Of a DNA stretch of 64,000 nucleotides, positions 36,486 to 53,926 are shown one piece after another. A program made the translations under genes and the position numbers. The stretch comes from Paraspadella gotoi (taxonomy: Eukaryota > Chaetognatha), in the NCBI GenBank assembly GCA_051294375.1, contig CM119264.1:20612248-20676247 (forward strand), given 5' to 3'. The notes under the pieces are model-generated. The model was not told the origin of the DNA and ran no database searches. It worked only from the letters and a program-made list of their open reading frames with translations. How positions within the stretch are numbered: position 1 is the stretch's first letter; each line of letters opens with the position of its first letter.

Positions 36486-37682
36486 TCCATGTCCCAACCG
36501 AACCTCTCTCATTACATGACGCTGATTGAATGAGTCTGTTATTGTTTCAAAAAAGTTTTTGTTCATATTATTTGATTATTATATATAGTTTATGTAGTAT
36601 ATAATAATATGTTTTCTTTGCTTATTTCTGTATTGATAAAACTAGGCTGTACAAAAATTTAATGCAGCTCAGCTAGATTGAAAAAATGTAATGAACATTG
36701 TACTGGGGATTTGTTTTAGTTACATAGTTAATCTAGTAGTACGTTCTCAAGAGAACGCAAGCCATCCTATGATTAACGTCAGGTTCGAAAATTTTAACAA
36801 AAGACCATCAGTTTGATCATTTTGCTCATTATGAAACTTCGCTAACCTTGAGTGAGTAAATATGAAGTGATGCTATATCACCATGTTAATATGATTTAAT
36901 AATAGTTATTGATAATTTTAAATTTTAGAAAAGTTACTTATCCCGGGTCTTGCAAGAAAACTAATCGCAAGGCTAGCCATAGCCGATGAAATTTAAATGC
37001 TAATGTATACAGCGTTAAAATAATCTATCTTGACCATAGATTATGGTATTAAAATATTTTTTGTCAAAAATGCTTTCTTCTGAGGGTACTAGCCTAATTA
37101 AAAATATTATATTACTATATAGAGCAAAAAATATTTTTTTTTAAATCTTAAAATTTTTTATGGATTCTGATAGAGCATAAAAAGTTAAACAAGAAATATA
37201 ATTACAGCTTTTAAAAATTCTTACGTTTTCTAAGTGAAAATATAAAAAAACTGATAAAATCATCGAAAGATGATGATTTTTTACGGTTTTTCTTATTTTT
37301 GACACATCGTAAAAATATTTAAAAAAGAATTATACTTCGTGTAGACAACTTTTTATGAGCTATCTGAATCTGGTCTTAAAATTTAAAAATTCCCAAAAAA
37401 ATTTTTGGCCTTTCCTATCTATAAATAAATATTACAAAATTAATTACTAGGGTATAGAGCCATATTATAAATTTTTTGTCCATTGAAAGTATTCTTAAAA
37501 ATGTCTAAATATTCGTTTGAGCATGTACTCGCTCAAAATTTTTGACTCGCCCCATTGAGTGCGGCTACCCCTCGAAAGGCGTACCGTTTCTGTTTATTTT
37601 TTTTTATTTATTTATTATTATTATTATTAGAATTTTTTTTTTTTTTAACCGTTTACCGTATCCTGCTTTAACTATGGATAGT
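36486..37682. other. Stretch downstream of PGAM5
   Basis: AT-rich without exons. A diverged foldback copy (family E) lies at 37,150-37,480; a poly-T with 'ttatta' repeats lies at 37,595-37,650, directly before the family A copy. Confidence 0.55.
37150..37480. repeat. Foldback family E copy
   Basis: Left block 'ataaaaagttaaacaagaaa' and right block 'gtagacaactttttatgagc' are inverted partners about a centre near 37,268 ('tgataaaatcatcgaaag'). Shares its right half with 7,640-7,800. Confidence 0.6.
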
Positions 37683-38281
37683 AGGCGTAGTGAAAGTTAC
37701 ATACGAAAATTCTAAAAATCAATTATGAATAACATATTATCCGTGAACATTAATTTATTCAAAAAAATATATTTTTTTTAAAATTTTCCCAGTAGGTTAT
37801 ATTTATATATAGTATTATCCTTATAAAATTAAAAAAATTTAAAATAAACTTTTCTTATTTTTGATTGCAGGTTTGAATTCCTGGTCAAAAGTTGATAAAA
37901 GAAAATATAAATCATTTTTAAAATTTTTTTAAGTGGGTTAAAAATTTTAAAAACTATATTTAATATAAAAAATTAATTTTTAACTTAAAATATAGTTTTT
38001 TATCATTTTTGACCCACTTAATGAAGGAATTTTTAAAAAAAAGTTATATTTCTTTCTATCAACTTTTTATGATGAATCCAAATCTGCAAAAAAATCTTAG
38101 AAAAAGCTGTTTTAAAATTTTAACATTTATTGTTTTAGTACTAGTATAAATATGGCCTACTGCATAAATTATAAAATTTGTTAAATTTTTTTTTATTACA
38201 TAAATGTTCATTAGTATGTTGTTCGTTCCTCACTTTTAGAATTTTAATTAAAGTTAAATTTAGAAATTTTACTACGCCTTA
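37683..38281. mobile_element. Foldback family A, reference complete copy (~600 bp)
   Basis: A near-palindrome with left terminus 'ggcgtagtgaaagttacata' and right terminus 'aatttagaaattttactacg'. Paired internal blocks include 'tcaaaagttgataaaagaaa' with 'tctatcaactttttatga', and 'ttaagtgggttaaaa' with 'gacccacttaatg'. No open frame. The other copies (1-336, 2,266-3,272, 21,293-21,850) keep both ends, so this behaves like one dispersed non-autonomous family. Confidence 0.85.
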
Positions 38282-38984
38282 ATGGATAAACCTAAAAAAA
38301 ATTTTGAACCTTAGAGAACAAAAATGGTCTACGGAAAAAGAACAAGTTAAGAGAGGCAGGAGTTTGAGGGTAGTCGGCTGGAAGCAGGAATAAAAGCAAG
38401 ATAAAGAAAAGACCAGAGAAAAGAGAAGCAGTGAAGATTTTTCAAAGTTGAAACTAATGAGTTGCTCCTCGGCGCCAGAAGAGAACCGCGCGTCTTCAAT
38501 GGATAAGAAGAAAAGAAGGAAAAAGAAAATTAATGGGGGAGAAAAAAGAAGTACTAAGAACGATAAGGTCGCGTTGTAGGGGTGGGGCAAGAAACGCACA
38601 AAGGAATTAATATTAGAAAATTATACAGGATTTAAAGATGCTTTAGTAGGATTTTTTTTTTGTTCGCGTCGAGGGTTTAATTTTTGGGCATATTTTACCA
38701 TCAAAAATAAAACGTTCGTTATTTAATTTTTTTTATAGTTTCCTTGGGTTACCTTACCATGGTTGTCTGAACGATTTGAGATACAATAAAAAAATGGGTG
38801 CCAAAAGATTTTTGTCTTTTTACTTTTGCAATGAAACAATAACAAATTTTAAACAACTGCAGGGCGTTGTGGATGTTTTCAAATCATTTAATCATTTTTA
38901 TACGCGCACCTTACATTGATTTTCTCTTGGCTTTTATACTATGCAACGTTTTTGAATTGTGCAACAAATTTTTATTTAATCAAT

Positions 38985-39245
38985 ACGGACATGTTTCGGC
39001 TTGTAGTTTTCAAGCCTTCATCAGCGTCTATTACATATTGAAATATTAAAATTTTTTTGTGCAGAGGAAGAGAGAGAGAGAGAGAGGGGGTAAAAGTTTT
39101 CAAACAAAGTGGTGAGACAGAATAGTGGTCAGATGTGAGGACAGGATGAAGGTTAGGACAGATTGAGTGAGTTGTGAAAAAGAAGTGAAACTTGTTAGAG
39201 AGAGAGTGAGAGAGAGAGAAACAACAGGGATAAATAAAAATAAAG
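38985..39245. repeat. Single arm related to foldback B
   Basis: 'gacatgtttcggcttgtag', 'caagccttcatcagcg', then an AG tract, 'agtggtcagatgtgaggaca', 'ggatgaaggttaggacag' follow the same order as the left arm at 30,215-30,490, with clear divergence. The other arm is absent here. Confidence 0.6.
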
Positions 39246-42050
39246 ATACAATGTGCAATGTGCAACAGAGAATATAATTTTAAAAAAACTAAATGTTAGT
39301 GAAATTTAACAATTACCTAAAGAATAAATATCATCGTATCAATAATCAATTTCTATTAAATCAATCGATTACTATTATATCAATCAATTACTATTACATC
39401 AATCAATCAATTATTATTACATCAATCATTCGTTAGCGCATCAATCATTCTTTTTTTTTCCGCATTTTTTCCGTAATTTTTTTTTATATTAACATCTGGC
39501 AATATAATTATTCTTTTAAGATTTTTTTCGGTTTGATTTGCTTAGATTAAATAATGACGGCTTTTCGGGTTGTGTTCCCCTCTTTTTTCAAAATATCTTG
39601 TTTTCTTTTATTACAGCCAACTCCTTAAAGAATTGATGTTCATCTGCTAGCGAATTTACTAATTACGGGAGTTCCTGTTAACATGGTTTTATTTCCGTGA
39701 TTTTCTTTCGGCATATTCCTTTTTTTTCTCTCTTTTGAGAATCGGCCTCGCCTCCTTTCTTTTTCCTCATCTCTCTCGTTCTCTCTTTCCGTCGGGAAAT
39801 TCAAGGCGAATTTGTCGCGGATTGAATTTGTGTTTTGATTCTCTGCTTGGAAAGCAATTAAGGGGTCTTAATCTCGATCGGGATTCACGTCCAATTTGCT
39901 TCCCTCTTCTCTTTCGTCTAGCAAAAGGTTTTCTCTCTCTTTCTCTCTCCTGCTTTTATCAGCGAATTTTAATCAATCACTACGACCTTACCCTCTGGTA
40001 CGACCTACAGAAATTGAGTTTAAAGACGATCGTTGCAAATCGGGACGTGACCTTAAATCAACAACAACAACAAAAACTTGAAACCAACTGTACAGAACAT
40101 TTAATGGAGGGACGACGACGAACAACATCCCGTCCTTGATCTGTCGTTTTTTTTTCAAAGCTCAGAATTATCTCGTCTTCCTTCGAGAGAACGACTGAGA
40201 GCTAGTTTGCGAAAACTGGAGAGAGACGGATGTTGAGAGGGGAGAAGGGAGGGCAAATCATACTGCTACGATAACGACGAAGATCAAAACGACGACGACC
40301 GTAGATCGACTCGAGACAGCCTTCTCTGCCTCCGGCAACCCCATCCCTCCCCCCTTGCCTTTTTTTCTCACCCCCTCCCCCTTAGCAAAGGCTTGATGAT
40401 TTGTTTGGCTTCATTTCTAATTAGCGTCGTTCGAAGATCAAGAGGAAAAAAAAACGAAATAAGGGGAATAGAGAGAGGAGGTGGATGGGAGGTATTAAAA
40501 GAAAGGAAACGGAGAGAGTTGAGGGAAGTAAGGTGGAAAGTTTGAAATGGATTAATTAATTAGTACGATAGTATAGGGGGCTGTAAGAAAAACGATTTGT
40601 ATAACTAACAATTTGTGTAAAACGGCACAGGGATCTGAAAGAAATAAATGTACGCGCAAATGGGCATAATGGAACAAAAATGAATAATATGAAAGTATGA
40701 AAGTAATCATACTGTGGTCACTGTTAGCTATTGGTTATGCATAAGTATTTATCAAGCATGAAACAAACGACCCGAAGACATTTTGTCTTGAGGCCAGGAG
40801 TACTACAATCGAGAAAATTCGAAATTCTGCTTTTTACCCTCGTCGTTGTCATTTTCATTTTCGTTAGCATTTTGTTGCGGCGTCGTAAAAAAGCCCGAGT
40901 TATGATCGTTTATGCTCGAAAACATCTTCGACGGCCGAAGGTAATAAAAAAGAGCGCGGCGGAAGAGAATTTATCGCGTTTTGCGACACGACGACGACGC
41001 CCGCAAATGATAGGCTTCGAGAGGCTGGAAATCTTTCGCCGAAATCATTTTGACAAATGTCCCAAGCTCGCTCTTTTACCCCCTCTCTCTGTCTCTCTCT
41101 CAGGACAGGAAGGCGGGTCAAAATTCGTCACTTTTTATCATTAGTTTATTATATTAAGTCGAGTTGCGCCCAAACATAGTTCATTATTGATGGTTTAATG
41201 ATGGCCCTTTTGTTATTAAAATCTTACATTCCGAAAAAAATTGCTTGTCCTGCCCTCTAGCGTTCGGTTTTGCTATTCGCTCTTATTAAGAGTCTTAGCC
41301 GGAGAAATACCCCCGAAATACCGAAAATAAAAAAAAAATAAAAAAATACCGACAACCCCAACCTGTGATTCGTCGCGCGTTTCGCCCCATTGTACGTTTG
41401 CAGGTTATTTACAGCACACAAGCAAATTAATTTCAGCTTTAAATGATGGAAATAAAAAGAATGTTGGAAGAGAAGAAATGCATTTGGTGCGTCGTGGGCA
41501 TCATTCATGAAAGGCATGCAAGATTTATGATAATTTTGTCCATAACTATGTTTTAGTCTTAGAAACATTACTTCGATTACCTAATTTGCTTTTTTATTAC
41601 TTTTCGGTTATCATATGATTTTTATTTTATATGTTTGTACGCAGCTGTATAATAATTTATTCAATACATTTATTAAAAAAACAAATTAAAGACGAATTTA
41701 CCTAATGAGAATTTACCCTTAGTTACAGTTAGAATTTTTATCAATCATATTTGTATCCTAAATGAAATACTCTGTTAATATCATATTGTTTGATAAAAAA
41801 GGGGATTTTTTGCTTCCTGTGTTACTCTCCCATATTTGACGTTCGAGACGGTAATTCAGTTTTTATTATCTGCCAAATTTATCTAAAAATAATTACAATT
41901 TCGCCTCCGCTCTCTGTCAAGAGAAAAAAATGGCTGGGAAAAAATCATTACCACAGGTCGTTATCCCCCACCATCGATTCTGAACCCATTTTTGGGGAAT
42001 TTGATTTTTGAAATTAGGCGCCGCAAGCCGATGAAAACGATCCCAGGACT

Positions 42051-42052
<2 letters not shown>

Positions 42053-42140
<88 letters not shown>
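42053..42140 (+). repeat. (TC)n microsatellite
   Basis: A pure TC run of about 86 bp in intergenic DNA. Confidence 0.97.
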
Positions 42141-42147
<7 letters not shown>

Positions 42148-42909
42148 TCTTGATCTCCCTCGAACCTTCTTTTCCATTTTTCATTTTACACGGGCCAAAA
42201 TTTTTTTTCATTTTCACTTTTTCTCCCAAATCCGAATTTTCGATTTCGAGAAATGTTTTTTTTCCGTCGCTGCTAGAACGATTCATTGCCAGATCCTTTG
42301 GCCACAAATCTTTGTCGTGTCGTCAGCCAAACACTTCACCGCCAAATGATTTATTCTTCGGCGAGAGGGGGCGGAGGATTTGCTCTGGAATTTTTTTCCC
42401 ATGAAATTGACACAATGTTTCGTTGTTCATAATAATGATATTAAATCACTAAATAAAACTAGTTGAAACTACAATCTTATCGAAGAAAACGGACATTGAT
42501 TTTTAGGGACGAAAAATAGAGTTTGAGATGATGGGGAAGATCGGGAAGAAGGGCTGGTTGGTGGAGATCCTCCTTTGCCCAGAAGCCCCGCACCACTTCT
42601 CCCGCCCTGAAGATGATTCAATCCTTTTTCCATTTTCAATAATCCACCGGAAACGAAATTCTCCTCCTCGAAAGAAAAAGGGAAGATTCGATTCCCCGCG
42701 AAAAAGAATTAAAGAGAAATTTTCTTTGGCGACGCGAAAAAAAGATGAAATAAAAAGGAATTCAAATATTTTAAAAGAGGGTCTTTGGGGGGTTAGAAAA
42801 AGGAGAACGATGTTGGATGGAGAGAGAGAAAGAAATTATTTTTTTCCTTTCCTTTTTCGAAAACGGCTTGTGAAAAGTAACCACGGCATAACGCTGATCT
42901 CCTGAAATT

Positions 42910-42929
42910 CTCTCTCTCTCTCACTCTCA

Positions 42930-42965
<36 letters not shown>

Positions 42966-42991
42966 CTCTCCTCTCTCTCTCTCTCTCTCCT

Positions 42992-43057
<66 letters not shown>

Positions 43058-43085
43058 TATCTCTCTCTCTCTCTCTCTCTCTCTT
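42910..43085 (+). repeat. (TC)n microsatellite, interrupted, ~175 bp
   Basis: TC run broken by CCTC, TTCTC and CATCTATC units, suggesting an older array. The Arg-Glu frames on the minus strand across it are artefacts. Confidence 0.95.
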
Positions 43086-43409
43086 TCATTATACATAATA
43101 AAAGAATTTTGAAAAAAAAAGAAAATCAGAATAGGAACGGAAACGGTAAATGAAAAATAGATAATTTTAGTTACAAACAGGTTCAACGATCCCGCTTCAA
43201 TTTTAAACTGGATTCTTAGTTAAAAAATATCATACCAGGAAAGAGGATCACGTTTTTAAATTAGCTTAATTTTAAGGGGATGACGATCGTCTTCTTGATC
43301 GTCATCATCATCGACGTCATCACAGCGTCTTTGTGCGAAAGGATCAAGGGTCATTTGCTTTTTTGGGGGTTTTGCCTTCAATTTTATGGTTGAACAGATC
43401 GCTTTCCCT

Positions 43410-43426
43410 CTCTCTCACTCTCACTC

Positions 43427-43475
<49 letters not shown>
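43410..43475 (+). repeat. (TC)n microsatellite
   Basis: TC run with CACTC units at its left end, about 470 bp before the fukutin start. Confidence 0.95.
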
Positions 43476-43479
<4 letters not shown>

Positions 43480-43991
43480 CTCCCTCTTTTTCTCTCTTTC
43501 TTTCTCTATCTATCTATCACGTTTCTTAAAATTTTCTTTAATAAAGAGATAACCTCGTGAGTAAACTGATTAAACGCGAGGTCGTTAAATAACCGAGGAT
43601 GACTAAAGATACGGTTTTTAAGATATTCATTATTAAATCACAAAATATTTTTGGCCCGGTCAGCTCAATTCCAGCAAACCCTGTGACCAGCTCACTGTTC
43701 GAAGGTCCGAATCAGCTAAGAGCTCTTTGCATAGTAATAATTCAGGAAAATAATTGGAACAGGTTAATTGAAATTTTTACCTTGATCTTTCTCACTCATT
43801 TAATTAGTCAATAGTCTCCCAAGAACCTGTTTTGATCTGATTTATCGTCGAACTTAACAAATCCACCTGAATAAAGATATAAAGATTTTCTAAGCAAATT
43901 TATTCCCTCAATTATAAAAAAATACGAGAACTTCGTAATTCGAATGCTACTTCATTATAAAATCTATGCGACGAAACTAATTCCCTCGGCA

Positions 43992-49319
<5,328 letters not shown>

Positions 49320-50288
49320 AAAAATACCTTTGAATAGTTAAATCTTTTTTTTATTAGCATCGGATACTTTTTTTTCGAAAGTTGTTAAGTTACTTTACTG
49401 AATATTAAAATGAAATTTACAGTAACTAATACGTACGTAGTACGCAATAAGAAGAAAAAAGAGAAAAAATGGAGGAGAGAGAGAAAAGTGATGGAGGTAG
49501 AACTGAAAGGAGAGCGCGCAAAATCCAAAAGCAAAAGTGAGAGCGAATGAGTTCGTAATTCTTCTAGTTAAGTATCCACCCCTTCATCATTTTCTTCCCA
49601 CTTCGTGACCCCCTGGGGTGGAAGCAATGACCCCGGGTTCAGTAGGGGTCGGTAGCCTCATAATTTTTTTCGCGTCGTTTTCTACAAAAATCGGATTTGC
49701 ACGAGTGATGTTCACATAGTAACGACGACTAGATAACCTTCTAAATAAGAAATGTTCTCAATAGTTCTAAAAAATGTAAGTACGAAAGCTTACGAGCTCT
49801 CGCGGATTTAACCATAGATTGATACAACGAAACGAAACTCATTAATGGTGGAAAAACAGTTATCCTGAACACCCTTAATCTGTGTGGAGAAAGCCTCTGA
49901 GGGGAGAATTAAAAATAACGAGCAATCAATTATTGATCTTACGAAATCAAAGTCAGGCTCCGCCCACCGCAGAACCAAATTCTGACCTTTGCCCCGGCTT
50001 CTCTTTCCCTCTCTCCTTCTCATCCTCGTCTTCATTGCTCCCCTTCCTCTTTCCTCCGCCCGCAAGACCAAGTGTCTTGCCAGGAGTCAGCTGTCAATAC
50101 TCGTTGCCTTTTCCCGTTTCAATCTCCATCAAGGAAAAAAACTTGGAAAGAGTTGTAGCGATGGCATGTCCAATTTTTCTATACTTGCACTTTTGAAAAA
50201 TATTAATAAATTCTTACCTGTCTCGAATCAGTCTTCTCAGTTCTGATGACGGAAGATATCAGTTTTTTTTTCGGTAATGGTTAACTAT

Positions 50289-50331
50289 TAGTGGAGGTGG
50301 TCGAGATAATTATAATCAGGATCTCCACTTA
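50289..50331. repeat. Element G minimal derivative
   Basis: 'agtggaggtggtcgagataa' runs straight into 'aatcaggatctccactta': both ends of the element joined with almost nothing between. Confidence 0.65.
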
Positions 50332-51016
50332 ATGTAAATTAATTTTCGTATTTACTGAATGCAATTTTTAAAACGAAACTATGGAGAGAAGCGAAGTTTA
50401 GTAGTTTAACGATTTTTTAAATAAGAAGAAACTATTTCTATGTAAATTTTAAAAAAATGTTTTAGCTAAAATTAGTCTTTTCAGCTTTCTGAAAGTTAAA
50501 ATGTAATGCATTAAAATCGATAACTACTTTTTTTGTGACATAGACAACAGAAAATTATTCTCGAATATCGACTTCTTATAATGAAACAAGGACAATTCTC
50601 TTATCATTATATGAAAATATTTCTATTTTTAATTCTCTTTTTCTATAGTCTCCTACTTTACAATCTATATTTGAGCTTGTTTTCATTCATTTTTTTTACA
50701 AAAAAATCGTTAATCAATTTAGTAATTACTTCGAGCGTTTTGTTAGCTTTATCGTAATCATCATCGTCATCGTCGTCATCCTGTCTTCTCGGGTTCGCCA
50801 TCTTTTTTGCCTCCCCGTTTCATCGACGTCCCAACTCGACTCAATCCATTGAACCGAAGCGAGAGTAAAAATGAAGCCGTCAGCCTTGAAACGAATTTCC
50901 TCCTTTTTTTTTGAATCGGAGGAGAGAAACGCGAAAATCTCCGACTCTAGAAAAAACTAATGTATATTCGCCTCGGACCTTCTATTGGCTACTGTGCTAA
51001 CGATATGCGCTAGTAT

Positions 51017-51123
<107 letters not shown>

Positions 51124-52045
51124 AACCTCAAACGGCCCGCCATTTCCTTTTCGCTCCCCGATTGTTCACGCGATCAACTTCCAAGTGGCAACAATGCGAA
51201 GTCTTTGTGTCGTCTCGTCGTTTCGTCGTCGTCGTCGTCGTCGTCTCGACTCCGTGGATGGATTTCCCTTCCTCTCCCTGCATACAGATGGCTCCCTCCT
51301 CTCTTTCGCTTTCATTTCTTTGCTCCTTTCGAGCCTCTCGCCTTTTCCAGTGCACATTCTCTTTCATTTTCATTACAATACTGTCTAATATAGAATACTC
51401 GTTTTTTAAACCGATGATATTCTATACGATATAACTATAATTCGACCTTTCTCGCCTTAAACAAAATGAGAGAAAAAACAAAAGAATCCTTTTTGAGAAA
51501 GATAATTAATCTTAACCAACATCTACATTCTACAACGAGGACCAATTAATGCGAGTGGACGCCGAATCGTCTTCTATGTTATTTTTTTATTTTTTCATTA
51601 TCTTTAATGTTAGGGATACACTTTCAATTGTCGTCGTTTTCTTCTTCGATCGTCTTTTTCTTTGTCGTCGTCGTCTTCTGTTGTTATGACGTCGTTCTAA
51701 TGTTTTCAGCGACAGAGAAGATTATCCTTCATCTTCCCATCGTCTCTTCACTCACATTTCAATTGAACCGGAGCTTTTTTAGTTTTTTCTTCTAAAAGAA
51801 AAACCTTAGTATCGCATGCTAATAGTTTGTTAGTATGCAGGTTTGTAAGTTTATGTTAGCATATATCTGTATTCGTTGTACAATCACTGTTTTTTAATAT
51901 TGATCTCGGCGTTAAATCTTTTATTTGTTTTTTCTTCCGTTGCTCATTTATTTTGTTTTGGTGCCCAAAAAACCTTGACCGTAACTCTATTTCAATTGTT
52001 AAAACTCCGATTAAATATTGACCGAGCAAGGTTACAGTTTTTTTA

Positions 52046-52250
52046 GTAGTGGAGGTGGTCGAGTTAAAAATGGCGAACAAAATTAGATGAATCGATTTAT
52101 TGAAATCAGAAAAGCGAATGGAATCGAATTGGCAAATTGTACAAAGTGGAATTCATTTTTATAGATCGAGAAACTTTGGTTACATTGGTAAGAATTGGTA
52201 AGAATTCAAAATAATTTCTTATCGGCCAATAAAATTTCTTTTCTTGGGTT
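52046..52250. mobile_element. Element G, left-end copy
   Basis: Begins 'agtggaggtggtcgag' and runs through 'tcgatttattgaaatcagaa', 'gcgaatggaatcgaattggc' and 'gagaaactttggttacattg', as in the copy at 54,172-54,431. The right terminus is missing. Lies about 140 bp beyond the stop codon of the minus-strand gene. Confidence 0.7.
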
Positions 52251-52391
52251 AAACAAAAGGTGCTGATTGCAAATAGTGAAATCAAATATTTTGACATCGT
52301 GGTTCCTTTTTTTTACTCAAATAATTATTCTACACATAGCAACAAATGTGCCCGATGAGCGCTCACTTAGTCAACAACTAAATCACAATAA

Positions 52392-53926
52392 TTAAAATTT
52401 TAAAAATGCGATCATCAAAGTTTTTAGAAGAGAAGACGAAGACGATTCTGAGATGGAGTCGTCATCGCCGTTGTTATTGTTGCGGTTGACTGGACCAACT
52501 TGCGCAGAGCTTAACGTGGATGGGCTTCTTGAGGTGGAACACACGAGATCTTCTCCAGCAAAAACTTTTCCGTTGCCGGTCTGACAGATGGAGAATTCTG
52601 CCAGGCGGCAGGCGTGACGATTTGCTTGACATCTAAACGGACCAGTTTGACAATACAGTTTTCTCCAGAATCTGGAGATGCTCTCCAAGCCAGCCTCTAT
52701 GCGGACCAAGTCATCAGAATCCAGAGTGGCATCTTCTCTGTTTTTATTCCAGTCCAGGCAGTTGCAGACGATGCCTGGATGCGGTGAGAATGGCGTCTCC
52801 CCGCTCCTGCCGCGTTTGCTGACGATGCTTGACGCGTGCAGCAGGTGATCAAAGTGGGTTTTCTTTGGCGTAACCAACCAATCTTTGACACGATCGTCCG
52901 GGCCGCGATCGATTTGTTGACGCAATCCAGTGTCCATCTGTCTACAAAGGAAGTGATGAACTGTGGAATCACTTGCCGGTAAGGTCAATTCAATGTGCCT
53001 GACACTCCCAGCCCGAAGTCGGATCTCGGCTGGACCTCACTCCCCGTCTGCAGGGTTGATATGGAACTTAGTTCCATATGATGGTGCTTTTGGACGCCAT
53101 TCCAAATTGTCTGAAGCGACCACCGATGAACAGAGTTCATGACTGATGACGTTTAAAATAGAAGTCTCAATGACGGAATGATGATAAAGAATTTGATTCT
53201 TGACATCTTACTGCTTGAACCCGTAGCCGAATCCACCCAGAGACGAATGTGGGTTGACTGTTTGTGATGAAGGTCTCCCATAACTTTGACGGGCTGCCTC
53301 GTCCACCACCAGCCCACAGAGAGATGTGAGTCAAAACGAAATTGACTGCCGCGGTCCTCCTTTGGTGACAGAATTGTCAATCTGACGCGCATCCACAATC
53401 CACGCAACTCATTTTTAAAGTCTCTCATTTACAATCAGGAAATGACAATAATCAATACAGAAAAAACTTTGCGCTCTCCATTACTATTTTTACACAGTAT
53501 GAAAAATTTTAAAGGAACAACTAATGTTTTTAAAAAAAAATTCAATTATTGTGCAAAGAATCTAAACTGCTGATTATCATTATGTGACAATATTAATTTT
53601 TTCTCTCAACAGAGTGATCACCTTGTTCACTTTTCCGTTCACCTCTCAGTCCAACACTGACGTGGCGACTGCAGATGACGGACCTGATAGCAGATGATGC
53701 TGTAGACTTCGGAGATTGCGCCAGGGATCGGGGATGGGGTCAAAAAGAGGAGGATGGGGATCTGTGGCCCAGAGGACACTTCCCTTGCTTTAATGTGTAA
53801 ATCCATTCTAGCTGTTAAAAATTTTGTCAGGTTCTTAACATCAAGAAAGATAAACAAATCAAAGCAGTTGTAAAACGTCACCTACCAAAAATTGACCAGT
53901 TTTTCAGCTTCCAGTTCTGTTCACAA
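52392..53926 (-). CDS. Unrecognised cysteine-containing protein, 3' five exons; 5' end not found
   Basis: Exons, 5' to 3': 53886-53926, 53643-53811, 53212-53423, 53041-53142, 52392-52960; junctions are GT..AG, phases 1-2-1-1 agree, and the coding part is about 363 residues. The visible protein starts 'CEQNWKLKNWSIF', continues 'SSGPQIPILLFLTPSPIPGA', 'LRGLWMRVRLTILSP', 'QFRFDSHLSVGWWWTR', 'HIRLWVDSATG', then 'PHPGIVCNCLDWNKN' and a cysteine cluster 'LYCQTGPFRCQANRHAC'. The tail is low complexity (Asn/Asp/Ser) and ends 'LLKTLMIAFLKF', weakly like a GPI-attachment tail. Cysteine spacing suggests a secreted or surface protein. Introns are short (~70-220 bp), unlike the long introns elsewhere. 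The first exon(s) right of 53,926 were not identified. No family recognised. Confidence 0.6.

Larger units (their letters stand above)
38282..43943. other. Repeat-rich intergenic stretch upstream of fukutin
   Basis: Contains the single arm of foldback B (38,985-39,245), 'atcaatcaattactatta' reiterations (39,350-39,450), and long TC arrays at 42,053-42,140, 42,910-43,085 and 43,410-43,475. A 137-residue plus frame at 40,731-41,144 with one hydrophobic stretch is open but shows no family and no splice context, so it is not called. Confidence 0.55.

Noticed and set aside
40731-41144. 137-codon plus-strand frame with one hydrophobic segment
   Set aside because: Basic, low-complexity composition, no splice sites that extend it, no family resemblance. 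Not enough to call.
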